Shown: positions 55,551-64,000 of the stretch, in pieces | Layout of the letters: each line of letters begins with the position of its first letter | Position numbering within the stretch: position 1 is the first letter of the stretch | Assembly (NCBI RefSeq): GCF_026210795.1 | Contig: NC_089431.1 | Coordinates: forward strand, 3,224,001-3,288,000 | Origin: Rhizophagus irregularis | Taxonomy: Eukaryota; Glomeromycota; Glomeromycetes; Glomerales; Glomeraceae | Length of the DNA: 64,000 bases | Direction: 5' to 3' | Program-made: the position numbers and the translations under genes | Notes under the pieces: generated by a model | The model's input: only the letters and a program-made list of their open reading frames with translations | Databases searched by the model: none | What the model was told of the DNA's origin: nothing

Positions 55551-56612
55551 ATGAAAGGAACCACTTTAATCTCTATTACTTTGGCAATTCTTTATTTGAC
55601 AACTCCATCAGTTTTGTCAACTCCCATCGGCAGAAGAGATGTAACTCCCCCAAACGCTGACTTGAATGTTCACGGAGTTCCTATTGTAAATGCTGAGGCT
55701 GGTACTAAACGAAAAGTAGGCGCTGGAGTAGATCCTGGCGTTAATTTAGGTACTAAAGTCGGTTCTAATGAAGAGAACGTGGATCCTAACGTTCAAGCAG
55801 GCACTAAACGAGATGTTGCCGTTAATGCAGATTCTAAGTTATTGAAAGCTAAAGTAACCAAGCCTGATTCTAAACGAGATGTTGCCGTTAATGCAGATTC
55901 TAAGTTATTGAAAGCTAAAGTAACTAAGCCTGATTCTAAACGAGACGTTGCCGTTAATGCAGATTCTAAGTTATTGAAAGCTAAAGTAACCAAGCCTGAT
56001 TCTAAACGAGATGTTGCCGTTAATGCAGATTCTAAGTTATTGAAAGCTAAAGTAACCAAGCCTGATTCTAAACGAGATGTTGCCGTTAATGCAGATTCTA
56101 AGTTATTGAAAGCTAAAGTAACTAAGCCTGATTCTAAACGAGATGTTGCCGTTAATGCAGATGCTGGCGTGTTGAAAGCTAATGTTGATGGTGAACAACC
56201 TAAGCCAGAATCTAAACGAGATGTTGGTGTTGATGCAAATACTGGCGTATTGAATGGTAAAATTGGCAGTTCAAAATCCAATCCTAATACTAAACGAGAT
56301 GTTGGTGTTGATGCAAATACTAACGTATTGAAAGCTAAAGTTAATGGTGCAAAACCCACCAAACGAGTTAATGTTGATGTAGATATTGGTGAACCAGCTA
56401 CTTCTGGTACTCCTCAAATTCCCCCTCAAATTCCTCCTGTAAAACCCACCAAACGAGCTAACGTTAATGTAAATATTGATGGACCAGCTACTGATGGAGC
56501 GAAACCTGGTACTCCTCAAATTCCTCCTCAAATTCCTCCTAAACCTACTAAACGACAAGTTAAAGTTGATGCAGTTACTAAAGTATTGGACGCTAAAGTT
56601 AATAGTAATTAA
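55551..56612 (+). CDS. secreted KR-punctuated repeat protein, putative Kex2-processed peptide precursor
   Basis: A single exon encodes 353 aa. It starts with a signal peptide (MKGTTLISITLAILYLTTPS, cut about residue 24, after VLS). From about residue 85 the chain is divided by Lys-Arg dipeptides: five near-identical 22-residue units (DVAVNADSKLLKAKV to PDSKR), then related units starting DVAVNADAGVLKANV, DVGVDANTGVLNGKI and DVGVDANTNVLKAKV, then VNVDVDIG and ANVNVNID units with TPQIPPQIPP linkers, and a last unit QVKVDAVTKVLDAKV. Kex2 cuts after KR in the Golgi, as in yeast alpha-factor, so many small similar peptides would be released. Repeat-containing Kex2-processed proteins are known from fungal secretomes, including arbuscular mycorrhizal fungi, as candidate signals or effectors. 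There is no Cys, Trp or Tyr in the repeats. Confidence 0.85.
   Translation: MKGTTLISITLAILYLTTPSVLSTPIGRRDVTPPNADLNVHGVPIVNAEAGTKRKVGAGVDPGVNLGTKVGSNEENVDPNVQAGTKRDVAVNADSKLLKAKVTKPDSKRDVAVNADSKLLKAKVTKPDSKRDVAVNADSKLLKAKVTKPDSKRDVAVNADSKLLKAKVTKPDSKRDVAVNADSKLLKAKVTKPDSKRDVAVNADAGVLKANVDGEQPKPESKRDVGVDANTGVLNGKIGSSKSNPNTKRDVGVDANTNVLKAKVNGAKPTKRVNVDVDIGEPATSGTPQIPPQIPPVKPTKRANVNVNIDGPATDGAKPGTPQIPPQIPPKPTKRQVKVDAVTKVLDAKVNSN
55799..56146 (+). repeat. 66-bp tandem repeat in the secreted precursor gene
   Basis: Five copies of a 66-bp unit (CGAGATGTTGCCGTTAATGC, ending GATTCTAAA) differ by only a few silent changes (C or T in ACC/ACT; GAT or GAC). The near-identity shows recent expansion or homogenisation; copy number is expected to vary between isolates. 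Confidence 0.9.
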
Positions 56613-57071
56613 AATGTAAAAAATCCTGGGACTAATACCGAAAAATACAGACCTGGATAATATTAGTTCAAATTGAAGTTAATTAACTGAAAGTAATAAA
56701 TTCATTTTTATTAATTATTATTATTCCTACAGAAACCCTTTACCCTAATATATATATACTCGACTTAAATTACCATAATAATATAAATATTATAAATAAA
56801 ATCAACGATAGAATTTTTATTAATTTTTCTTAAATGTATTTAATGTACTTTTTCTTTAATATTTTATATACATAGAATTTATATATATCATGTATTGTGA
56901 TGTATGTGTTTTTTTTTTAATTAACCTTTTTTAAAAAAATAAATCGTGTTCTTAAATAATAAACATATTTATATAAATTTATAATGATTTTTTTACATTT
57001 CAAAATAAAATGTGAATTAATACATTTTTTTCGTTTATAATCTTGAAATGTTTTAATAGTATACCATTGTA
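56613..57071. other. 3' flank, AT-rich
   Basis: This is the 3' untranslated and terminator region of the secreted repeat protein gene, followed by AT-rich sequence with T-runs. Nothing else is recognised. Confidence 0.45.
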
Positions 57072-58605
57072 CAGTCCCCGGTGAAAATAATGGCGGTCAG
57101 TTTTATATAACACATAAATTTTATAATGAAGTTATGAAATTTTTTTTTATTTTCGGAAAGAGGAACATGTAATTTATTATTTAATAGTTGACTTCTGAAT
57201 CAACACGTGATTCAATTTGATTTTGCATTCTATTATCTATTAACCTCGCAATTAATAACTATACTATTTACTATTTTCTTAAATTAAAGAAAATATTACT
57301 AGGAAACGGGAACCGTTGTAAGTCCGGAACGAAAAACTAAAATTTGCCGATTCATTGGGTGACGATCACGTGGCGGACAGAGAAACTCACGGGATCGATT
57401 TTTTTTCATAGTGCGTAAACATATATTGTCCTTCGCTTCGCTCCGGACAATTATTATTTTAGTTGTGGATTTTATATATTAAAAAAAAAAATTCTAAAAA
57501 GATTCTTACTTATTCTCAAAGAATTAAGAAATGGCTTATAAAATTGTTTCCTTTTTTTTTTGCATTACCATTTCTTAATATACTGCATCAAAAACAATCC
57601 AATGTTCTCATTAGAATTTGAGATATGGGCTTTTAAAAAAGAACAAGAAAAACTCATTATTGAAAGACATATATATATAATTTTTATATACTGTTGGCCA
57701 CTGCATATAGTATCCCCGAAAATAGTACCCCCATGATTAAGGCCCGGGTACCCATGCTACCTAGTTCTTGAATAATACCCGGGGTATAACCTCTAATAAT
57801 TTATCACTTTTCATATAATTTAATCCAAATATAGTACCCGGTTCCTCACGAGGTACCCGCGGGTACTATTCAATTTAAAATATCGAGTTCTTGAATAAGA
57901 CCCTGGGTACTATATGCAGTGGCCAACGGTACCACTTCAAAATTATGGAATTTGTTATTTTATAACTTCAACATAATAAAAAAAGCTCACCAATAATCTA
58001 AAAATTATTTGATCAGTCAAAAATACAAATATTTCAAAGTTTTCGCCAGAAAATCGGAATATTTGACAAACAATTTAAAAAAAAATGTGAAATAACCATC
58101 ATTTTGATTTTTGGTGGTATTTTTTTTTTTATAATATAGCTTTAATGTGGCATTTAGAATAAAAATATTTAAAAATTTTGGCATTTTTAATACATGTAGT
58201 AAGGAAGGGATATATTGGTTACAGGAATGCAAAAAAATTCCAGTTCAATTAGGAATTTCCTTAAAAATTTGATTTAAGAAAAAGTTACCAGTATTATAAA
58301 TAGATTTAAATGTAATGAAAGCTATTTTGGGTAATAAATTCAATATTTGAAATTACTTTTTATTGTAATAGAAACTATTTTGGGTAATAAATTAAAAATA
58401 ATGACCAGCTCTAAGGCCACATAAGTGATTGCCTTGGCCCTGAGAAAAATACTACAAAAAATTAAAAATAATGTCAATATTTGAAATTACTTTTTTTTTT
58501 TATTGTTTTTATAAATGAGCATTTCACTGTTCAATTTGATACTAAACAGAATAGTAATGAAGTTAAAAGCAGTATTCTTACCGCCATTCTTTTCGCCGGG
58601 GACTG
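57072..58605. mobile_element. 1.5-kb mariner-type element, non-autonomous
   Basis: The left end CAGTCCCCGGTGAAAATAAT then GGCGGT, and the complement of the right end CAGTCCCCGGCGAAAAGAAT then GGCGGT, are inverted repeats with two changes in 26 bp. TA borders both sides (57070-57071, 58606-58607). No transposase could be read. A different MITE (57691-57929) sits inside, and near the right end a 30-bp block (ACTATTTTGGGTAATAAATT) is duplicated. Confidence 0.75.
57691..57929. mobile_element. 239-bp MITE with TA duplication
   Basis: The ends CTGTTGGCCACTGCATATAG and (complement) CCGTTGGCCACTGCATATAG match at 21 of 22 positions. TA on each side (57689-57690, 57930-57931). The interior has several CCCGGGTAC/GGTACCC motifs. 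A fragment of the same family lies at 9328-9360. Confidence 0.85.
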
Positions 58606-59070
58606 TATGATTTAATATCGTATTCCCTACATATAATATATATGAAGGGCTTCGTAAAGCAAAAATAATTAAATTACTTGAGCCTGAAGGGTTTGAAAGG
58701 TTTAGAAAGGAGGATAACCCCTTCAAGGGAGAATATCCCATTCTTACTGGCGCAAGACCACTTCAGAGATGTTAGAGCCGTACAAGAATAAAGTTCGGCG
58801 CATCCACACGGATGGCGTAATATTGGCTAAAGCGTAATTCGATTATTCGAGCCAGTGTGCTTATTATCGATTTGTAATAAATAGTTATTGAATGGGGGAA
58901 TAGAGATATCTATCAGTCGAAGACCGATATCTCCCCATCCAATAACTAAGTTATAGACTCATAGTTCGATCACTAGGAATACTGCGGTGACGGGTGACCA
59001 ATAGGAATTAATGCTAATTTCAATAATATCAGTCAGTAAAATCCCGCATATTCCTAATCGACTGATTTAA
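58606..59070. other. coding-like relic and inverted repeats
   Basis: On the plus strand 58640-58772 reads KAKIIKLLEPEGFERFRKED and NPFKGEYPILTGARPLQRC before a stop: coding in character but too short to name. 58883-58947 folds back (AGTTATTGAATGGGGG against CCCCATCCAATAACT, with GATATC on both sides), and 58970-59060 has a second imperfect inverted repeat (AGGAATACTGCGG against CCCGCATATTCCT). Confidence 0.4.
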
Positions 59071-61692
59071 AAGGATGGAATTTATATACAAGAAATTCAA
59101 TAGTTTATTAAATTTACTTTCAACACTTAGAGAATCTGGACTACTATTAAAAAAGATGAAATCGTTAATTAATACAGTAATAAGATATAATTATGTTAAG
59201 ATTGTGTACGCTGACATAATTCGACTGAAGAAAATGACAATTTTTTTGAACAATGATCTTTCCCATATTCATTATTCAATACTTTTATCCGTTTATCTAA
59301 TGTTACTTTCTAATTGGAAAGAATCTGAATGGATACTCTAATATTATATTTGTGTTCTACAATTACAAAGTATTATTCCAATCGTAAATTGGCAAAAACT
59401 TCTCATGACAAAGTACAACTGTGAGAAAGTAAAAAGATGAATTAATAAGTACGAATATGCAAATCATTTAAACCCTAATTAAAATTAAAATATGATTTTT
59501 TTAAGGGATTTTTTTTTCCTGAAACCGCGTAACAGACCAACAAAGACACACGGTTGATATATAATTTACGTGTATGAATATTTAATAATTACACATAATC
59601 ACACATATTGAGCACAAGTGAAACAATGATATTCTCTGACATCAGACAAAATATGATATGTGACAAGAATTTATAAATCTCGAAGATGGATTATAATTGA
59701 AACTATATTTTTATTATAAATTTTTTAAAATGGTAAAAATCCAAATTGATCAAACAATTAACTATAAATAACTTTACTGCGAATATTCAATACATTTGGG
59801 TGGAGATGGCGTCAAAAAACTCAAACTTAATGTGTTTCCAGTTTTTCATGTCGAAATTTATAGTATTGGTTCTAATAAATTATTTGCATGTACCGTACAT
59901 GTATGTATGAATATAACGAAAATGCCAAGGATCGTGACAATCAAAAAAAATCCAAATGTTTAACCACATTTATTTTTTTCAAAACGCTAATACTTTAATG
60001 TACATAATTACTATTCCTACCGGAACGACCCTTTTTCGTACAAGTTTCAAAACCCTAAAGTTGGTACAGGTTTCAAGGGTATCCCTGATATACTCTGATT
60101 TAATTAAATTAATTGTCCATCATATTATGTAATTCGCTTATTTCATCTATCATTTTCTAATCATGTCAATCATGTAAAAATGAACTATACTTCTTTTTTC
60201 TATTCGATATTTACAACTTTTTTTTTTTTGCTTTTTTTTTGCGTACATTTGTTTAAAAAAATTTCAATGTTTTAAAATAAATGAAGGAAAGAATAACGTT
60301 GATTGATTGGATATAAAAATTCCAAGCTTTTTGTATCTGATTCCTCAAATTAATTAATTAAAATTCATTAAGATCATTGTGATACGAAATTTAAATTCCA
60401 TTATTCCATATAATGAAGTAAACAAATAATGTATGTAATATCTTTTTTTTTAAAAAAAATAAAAAATGTGTAAAAGAACGTGACTCGATCATTTATATAC
60501 AATGAGAAACACGCGAACAGCATTTTTTCCGAATTAAGTACAGAATACAGAATACAAACTTTCGATCTATTCCGATTTCCGATATCTTATAATATATATA
60601 GTAAAATATTCTTTTTTTGGATCTACGATGATTATAATAATAATAATAAATAACTCCGTTCTTTTTTTTAAAAAATAATTCAAGTTGTTTTCCCAATTAG
60701 TTAATAATCCCATTTTTCACCAAAAAGAAAAAAGAAAAAAAAATAAATTCCATGGAAATTAATTTCATAATATAATTCTGAAAAAAGACCCTTTTATGAC
60801 TTCATGTAGATTTTTTTTTAAAAAAACACACGATTGAAATACAAACAATATTAGTGTTACTCACATTATATGTGTTTTCGGGATACACGCTTACATATCA
60901 AAAAAAAAATAATAACGATTTCTTAAAAGTCACACCAACAAAATTAAACCGCAGAATCGTTTCAACTAAGCTCGGAAAAAAAAAACCATTTATAAAAGAT
61001 ATTATATAAAAAACAAAAAATTAATTAATAGGTCAATTGACAATTCTTTATTTTTTTGGGGGAGAATTCCCTTCAAAAATATTGGGTGTGTAACATTGTT
61101 TCGCTCCTTATGTCAAATGATAATATAATCTAGAAATAATTTAATTGCATTAAAATAAAATAAAAAAAAAAATTTTCAAAGAAAAAAAATATTAACATTT
61201 CTTTGTACTTATTAAAAATTAATTAAATAACTCCGTCATCACCCCGCTATTATTATAATTATATTATACTATTTTATGAATAACGTGTAACATTTTATCA
61301 TTTATCTTGAAACTGATTAAGGAACACAAAACAACCCTTTTAATTATTTTGTACCAATGAAAAATTGAATCTTTATTATTTTAAATAAGGAATTTTCTAA
61401 GATATCTGCAATTTGACGGTTAAAAAAAAACAAATAGGCCAATATAATTTATAATAATTATAAAACCTTTTCCCCTATAAATAAATATCATAATTAACTT
61501 TTTATATCAAACAGGGAATTTAAATGTTACACTTGTGAGATTTGTTTATATTATCCTAAATAATTATCCCAAGTAATTATCTATTCACGTGATATGATCG
61601 GCTCAAGTTTCGCCATTCGCTCATTACACCAATATGAAAAGGCTTATACAGTATATATAGTAATCTCATAGAAATTAATGATAAAAAAATTA
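59071..61692. other. long AT-rich gene-free stretch
   Basis: The only open frames are short and of non-coding composition (for example 59075-59341 and 60493-60696). There are many A and T runs. No terminal repeat, RNA gene or tandem repeat could be supported. Confidence 0.45.
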
Positions 61693-61700
61693 TATAAATA
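61693..61700 (+). promoter_or_regulatory. TATA box of the small secreted protein gene
   Basis: TATAAATA lies 165 bp before the start codon, followed by a pyrimidine-rich leader (CCACCTTCCCATTTTCTTC). This closely parallels the gene at 55551. Confidence 0.5.
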
Positions 61701-61857
61701 CTCCAAGTTTGCCACCTTCCCATTTTCTTCAAAAAAAAAACAGTTCTTCAAAAAAGATAACTTATCTCAATTAATTTACAAAGTAATTGTTTAACCGGCT
61801 TAAACAACACAAATTTCTATCCTTACCTTTAAACCTTCATTTTTTACATCAAACAAA

Positions 61858-62212
61858 ATGTTGAGCTCAAAAGTTATCTCATTTATCACCTTTTTCGTTG
61901 TTATAATCGCTGTTGTTCTTTCAGTTACCTCTGCCCCTGTAGCTGCTCCAGGTAATTTTTTATATTAATTAACTAAATGAGCAATTGATTTATCAAAAGT
62001 ACATTCTGATTTATTTTATTTTATCTTTTTTTATTATATTAGTTGATGCAGATGAAGCAAATGGTAATCAAACTATTTTACAATCCGATTCTGTCCCCGT
62101 CGCTTCTGATGGTGGTGACATTTCACTTTACAGTGATGATGATGCAAAGAAAATCCCTGAAGACGTTGTCGACAAGGGCAACTCTGCCAAAGGAGATGGC
62201 AAAGGACAATAA
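61858..62212 (+). CDS. small secreted protein, candidate effector
   Basis: Exon 1 is 61858-61951 and exon 2 is 62043-62212; the intron is 91 nt. The product is 87 aa. The signal peptide is strong (MLSSKVISFITFFVVIIAVV, then LSVTSAPVAAP, cut about residue 26-30). The mature part is about 57 residues, acidic and hydrophilic (DADEANGNQTILQSD, GGDISLYSDDDAKKIPED, KGNSAKGDGKGQ) with no cysteine. A KK pair at residues about 67-68 could be a processing site. Small secreted proteins of this size are candidate symbiosis effectors in mycorrhizal fungi, but nothing in the sequence proves that role. Confidence 0.75.
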
Positions 62213-62836
62213 GAATTTCTTACAGGAAGATAAACGCCATCCCTTATTATAATAACGACATAATTAATAATTACACATATAAATTAATTTAATAAATATT
62301 ATGTGGTTCTTTTTTTTCTGAAATTTTTTAATATAAAAGGTGTAATTTTATATTATTTGTAATTTATTTTTTTTTTCACCGTCCCTTAGAAATTTAGTTT
62401 TTAATAAAGGATCTTTGTTTTAGAAGTGTAAAAAAATTATATTTTTTAAGTCCCACTATATAAATCTAACTTTTTAATTATAATTTTCTGTTCAAATAAA
62501 TGATAAAATAAAAAATTTGAATAAAATAATATAAACCTTACATTTTATTTCTATTTGACCATTGTTGATGACGGGATTTATGTTGTTACACGATCATCTA
62601 AACATGTAATATTTTATTTTAAAAGTAATTTTTGTTCGTTTTTCGATAAAATTGGGTTTCGCTCCGCTTCCGCTCTGCAAAATTCTTTCAATGTTTATTC
62701 CGAGTTATTACTTTGTTATAATTACTTTGTTATAATAATTACTTTGTTCGGAAAAACTAATTGTAGTTAATAACACTTTACGTATTATTTCTTTTTATTT
62801 GTTCCAATTGGGCCAACAATGTGGCTTGGCGTTTTT
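62213..62836. other. 3' flank, AT-rich
   Basis: The presumed terminator region of the small secreted protein gene is followed by AT-rich sequence. There is a short GAGTTATTACTTTGTTATAA duplication near 62700-62740. No gene is seen. Confidence 0.4.
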
Positions 62837-63065
62837 GTAACACTATATACTAGCCTCATTAGTAAAATGATTATGATTATCTTAACACCTATTACAAACT
62901 ATATTAGCCTCATTGGTAAAATGATTACCTTTTTACGTACTTATATTAGCCCCATTGGTAAATGATTACTTTTTACGTCATCTACTTAACACCTATTACA
63001 AACTATATTAGTCTCATTAGTAAAATGATTGCTTTTTACGTGATCGTCTTAACACTTATTACAAA
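62837..63065. repeat. imperfect tandem repeat, four units
   Basis: The block ACTATATTAGYCTCATTRGT then AAAATGATTACTTTTTACGT recurs four times with variable filler (CTTAACACCTATTACAA). Period varies between about 50 and 70 bp. It is non-coding. Confidence 0.7.
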
Positions 63066-63526
63066 AAAGTACAATCAAATTAATTTCTACTAATTTTACT
63101 AATAATAGAGTTGATTTAATTGGGATTAGATCTACATTTTTTTTATCATACAAAATTTGGGAAACACGTTTAGGATTTGATTCAAAGGTATTCGGTATTC
63201 CGGATCTTCTTAAAATGCATCAACGGATGGTCAAGTAATGGTTAATTAGATTAACAAAATTTAAATTTTAAAGTTTCGAGTATATATTATATAATCACTC
63301 ACAATCACTCACATATATCTGAAACTCGGTAAAAACTTTTTTGAAACTTTTTTATGTGTAAAAAAATATTTACGTAAAATCGCGTTAATCAAATACGTCG
63401 ATAATAATCATATTACATAATTTAAAAAAAAAAAATACCCATGTATTTATTTATTTTACATATTGTTACTTAAGAAATTATATTATTTTTATTACAAAAA
63501 AAAATCAAAATCATTCATAACCCTCC
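63066..63526. other. 3' flank of the TLDc-like gene
   Basis: AT-rich sequence with no gene or repeat of note. Confidence 0.4.
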
Positions 63527-64000
63527 CTAATCACTATCGGATACTGCGGTATGATATTTTTCAACTAAAGTTAATCTTTTTTTACCACGTCGAAATTTTC
63601 TTTGATTAATAGATTTATAAGTATCAGTTCTACTAATACGAAATACTTCATATTCATCCACATTAAATCTAATATTATCATCAAAATTTGTTAAAGTAGT
63701 TGGTGAAGATGTAGTAACATTATTCGTAAGATTCCATTCATTTCCCCAAATATCATTTGAATTTGTTGAAGAAAATGATGCTCCTAAACCGAATGTAGTT
63801 GAACTCCATCTTTTTTCATCATTTGATGATGATTCCCCTGTTAAACTTTTTATAATAGTATCACAAATACCTTGTCTATAAGATTTTGAATTAGAAGAAC
63901 ATTGTTCATCTCTAGATAAATTTTCTACACACCATAAATCTCCATCTCCAAAACATGGTCCATAAGTAGCTGAATTCCAAATTGCTTTTTCAGGTTGTAA
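63527..64000 (-). CDS. TLDc-like domain protein, C-terminal part
   Basis: The frame is open from the window edge to a TAG at 63527 (157 codons). It reads AIWNSATYGPCFGDGDLWCV, then DDNIRFNVDEYEVFRISRTD. The GPCFGxxDLW block and the final VDEYEVF block are hallmarks of the TLDc domain, which in Rhizophagus is often fused to BTB in expanded families. An insertion of about 60 Ser/Asn-rich residues (SLTGESSSNDEKRWSS and so on) separates the two blocks. A basic tail (QRKFRRGKKRLTLVEKY) follows. TLDc proteins are linked to oxidative stress responses and V-ATPase regulation; this one's role is unknown. The N-terminal part lies outside the window. Confidence 0.7.
   Translation of the reverse strand, partial: LQPEKAIWNSATYGPCFGDGDLWCVENLSRDEQCSSNSKSYRQGICDTIIKSLTGESSSNDEKRWSSTTFGLGASFSSTNSNDIWGNEWNLTNNVTTSSPTTLTNFDDNIRFNVDEYEVFRISRTDTYKSINQRKFRRGKKRLTLVEKYHTAVSDSD

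Noticed and set aside
55793-56362. 189-codon minus-strand ORF
   Set aside because: It is the antisense of the 66-bp tandem repeats of the secreted precursor gene; its repeated protein is a by-product of the repeat.
55551-56612. Ribosomally made cyclic peptide precursor of the ustiloxin/dikaritin type
   Set aside because: Those core peptides need Tyr and a clustered oxidase of the UstY type. The repeats here have no Tyr and no such neighbour, so a plain Kex2-processed peptide precursor is favoured.
58800-58970. tRNA-derived SINE
   Set aside because: An AGTTCGATCAC box-B-like string is present, but no box A lies at the right distance and no cloverleaf can be drawn.
59075-59341. 88-codon ORF as a gene
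   Set aside because: No domain, signal peptide or composition to distinguish it from chance in AT-rich DNA.
62555-62770. 71-codon ORF
   Set aside because: It overlaps no conserved feature and includes a local duplication; the composition is not convincing.

Overview
This is an AT-rich (roughly 70-75% A+T by eye) eukaryotic window. Spliceosomal introns are short (about 70-110 nt), genes are spread between wide repeat-filled gaps, and the gene families are those expanded in arbuscular mycorrhizal fungi: F-box/LRR proteins, KCTD-type BTB, TLDc, a GATA factor, Kex2-type secreted repeat proteins, Arb1, and MULE and Tc1/mariner-type transposons. It fits a Glomeromycotina genome, most likely Rhizophagus. 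The species is an inference from gene style, not from a search.

Layout. 1-10.2 kb is compact and conserved: vps33 (minus, cut by the window start, 9 visible exons), arb1 (minus, 2 exons), a large Arg/Asp-rich WW-domain protein (minus), a small basic protein with a VFDRLG motif (minus), and a two-exon unknown gene (plus). 10.2-14 kb holds decayed genes (C2H2 zinc finger and two unknowns) and a small MITE. 14.5-16.0 kb is a four-exon MFS transporter. 17.7-26.0 kb is a nest of DNA transposons, with a 4.7-kb MULE as the largest and about five other elements around or beside it. 26.9-32.1 kb has two F-box/LRR-like genes flanking a KCTD-type BTB gene. 34.6-39.5 kb has a GATA-type zinc-finger gene, a small membrane protein and an eight-exon amidase with a 7-nt microexon. 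39.9-40.7 kb is a MITE inserted into an inverted copy of itself. 41-46.3 kb is a graveyard of four decayed genes, ending in a tandem array of double hairpins and a polypurine tract. 46.3-52.5 kb is a decayed 6.2-kb DNA transposon carrying two nested insertions. 55.6 kb encodes a secreted, KR-punctuated repeat protein, probably a Kex2-processed peptide precursor. 57.1-58.6 kb is a mariner-like element holding a MITE. 61.9 kb encodes a small secreted protein, and the window ends in the 3' part of a TLDc-like gene.

How the genes relate: there are no operons. Recurring themes are protein turnover adaptors (F-box and BTB), membrane trafficking (Vps33), RNA silencing (Arb1, an Argonaute chaperone, in a genome rich in transposons), and secretion of small proteins. 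The two secreted-protein genes share a TATAAATA box about 160 bp upstream of the start codon.

Most notable observations: two U12-type introns in vps33 (one AT-AC, one GT-AG), each confirmed by reading-frame continuity; the hairpin array, whose stems differ between units but stay complementary; the Kex2-repeat secreted protein; the self-nested MITE whose two targets both match CC(A/T)6GG; the MULE whose start codon and first intron lie inside its terminal repeat; and the 7-nt amidase microexon.
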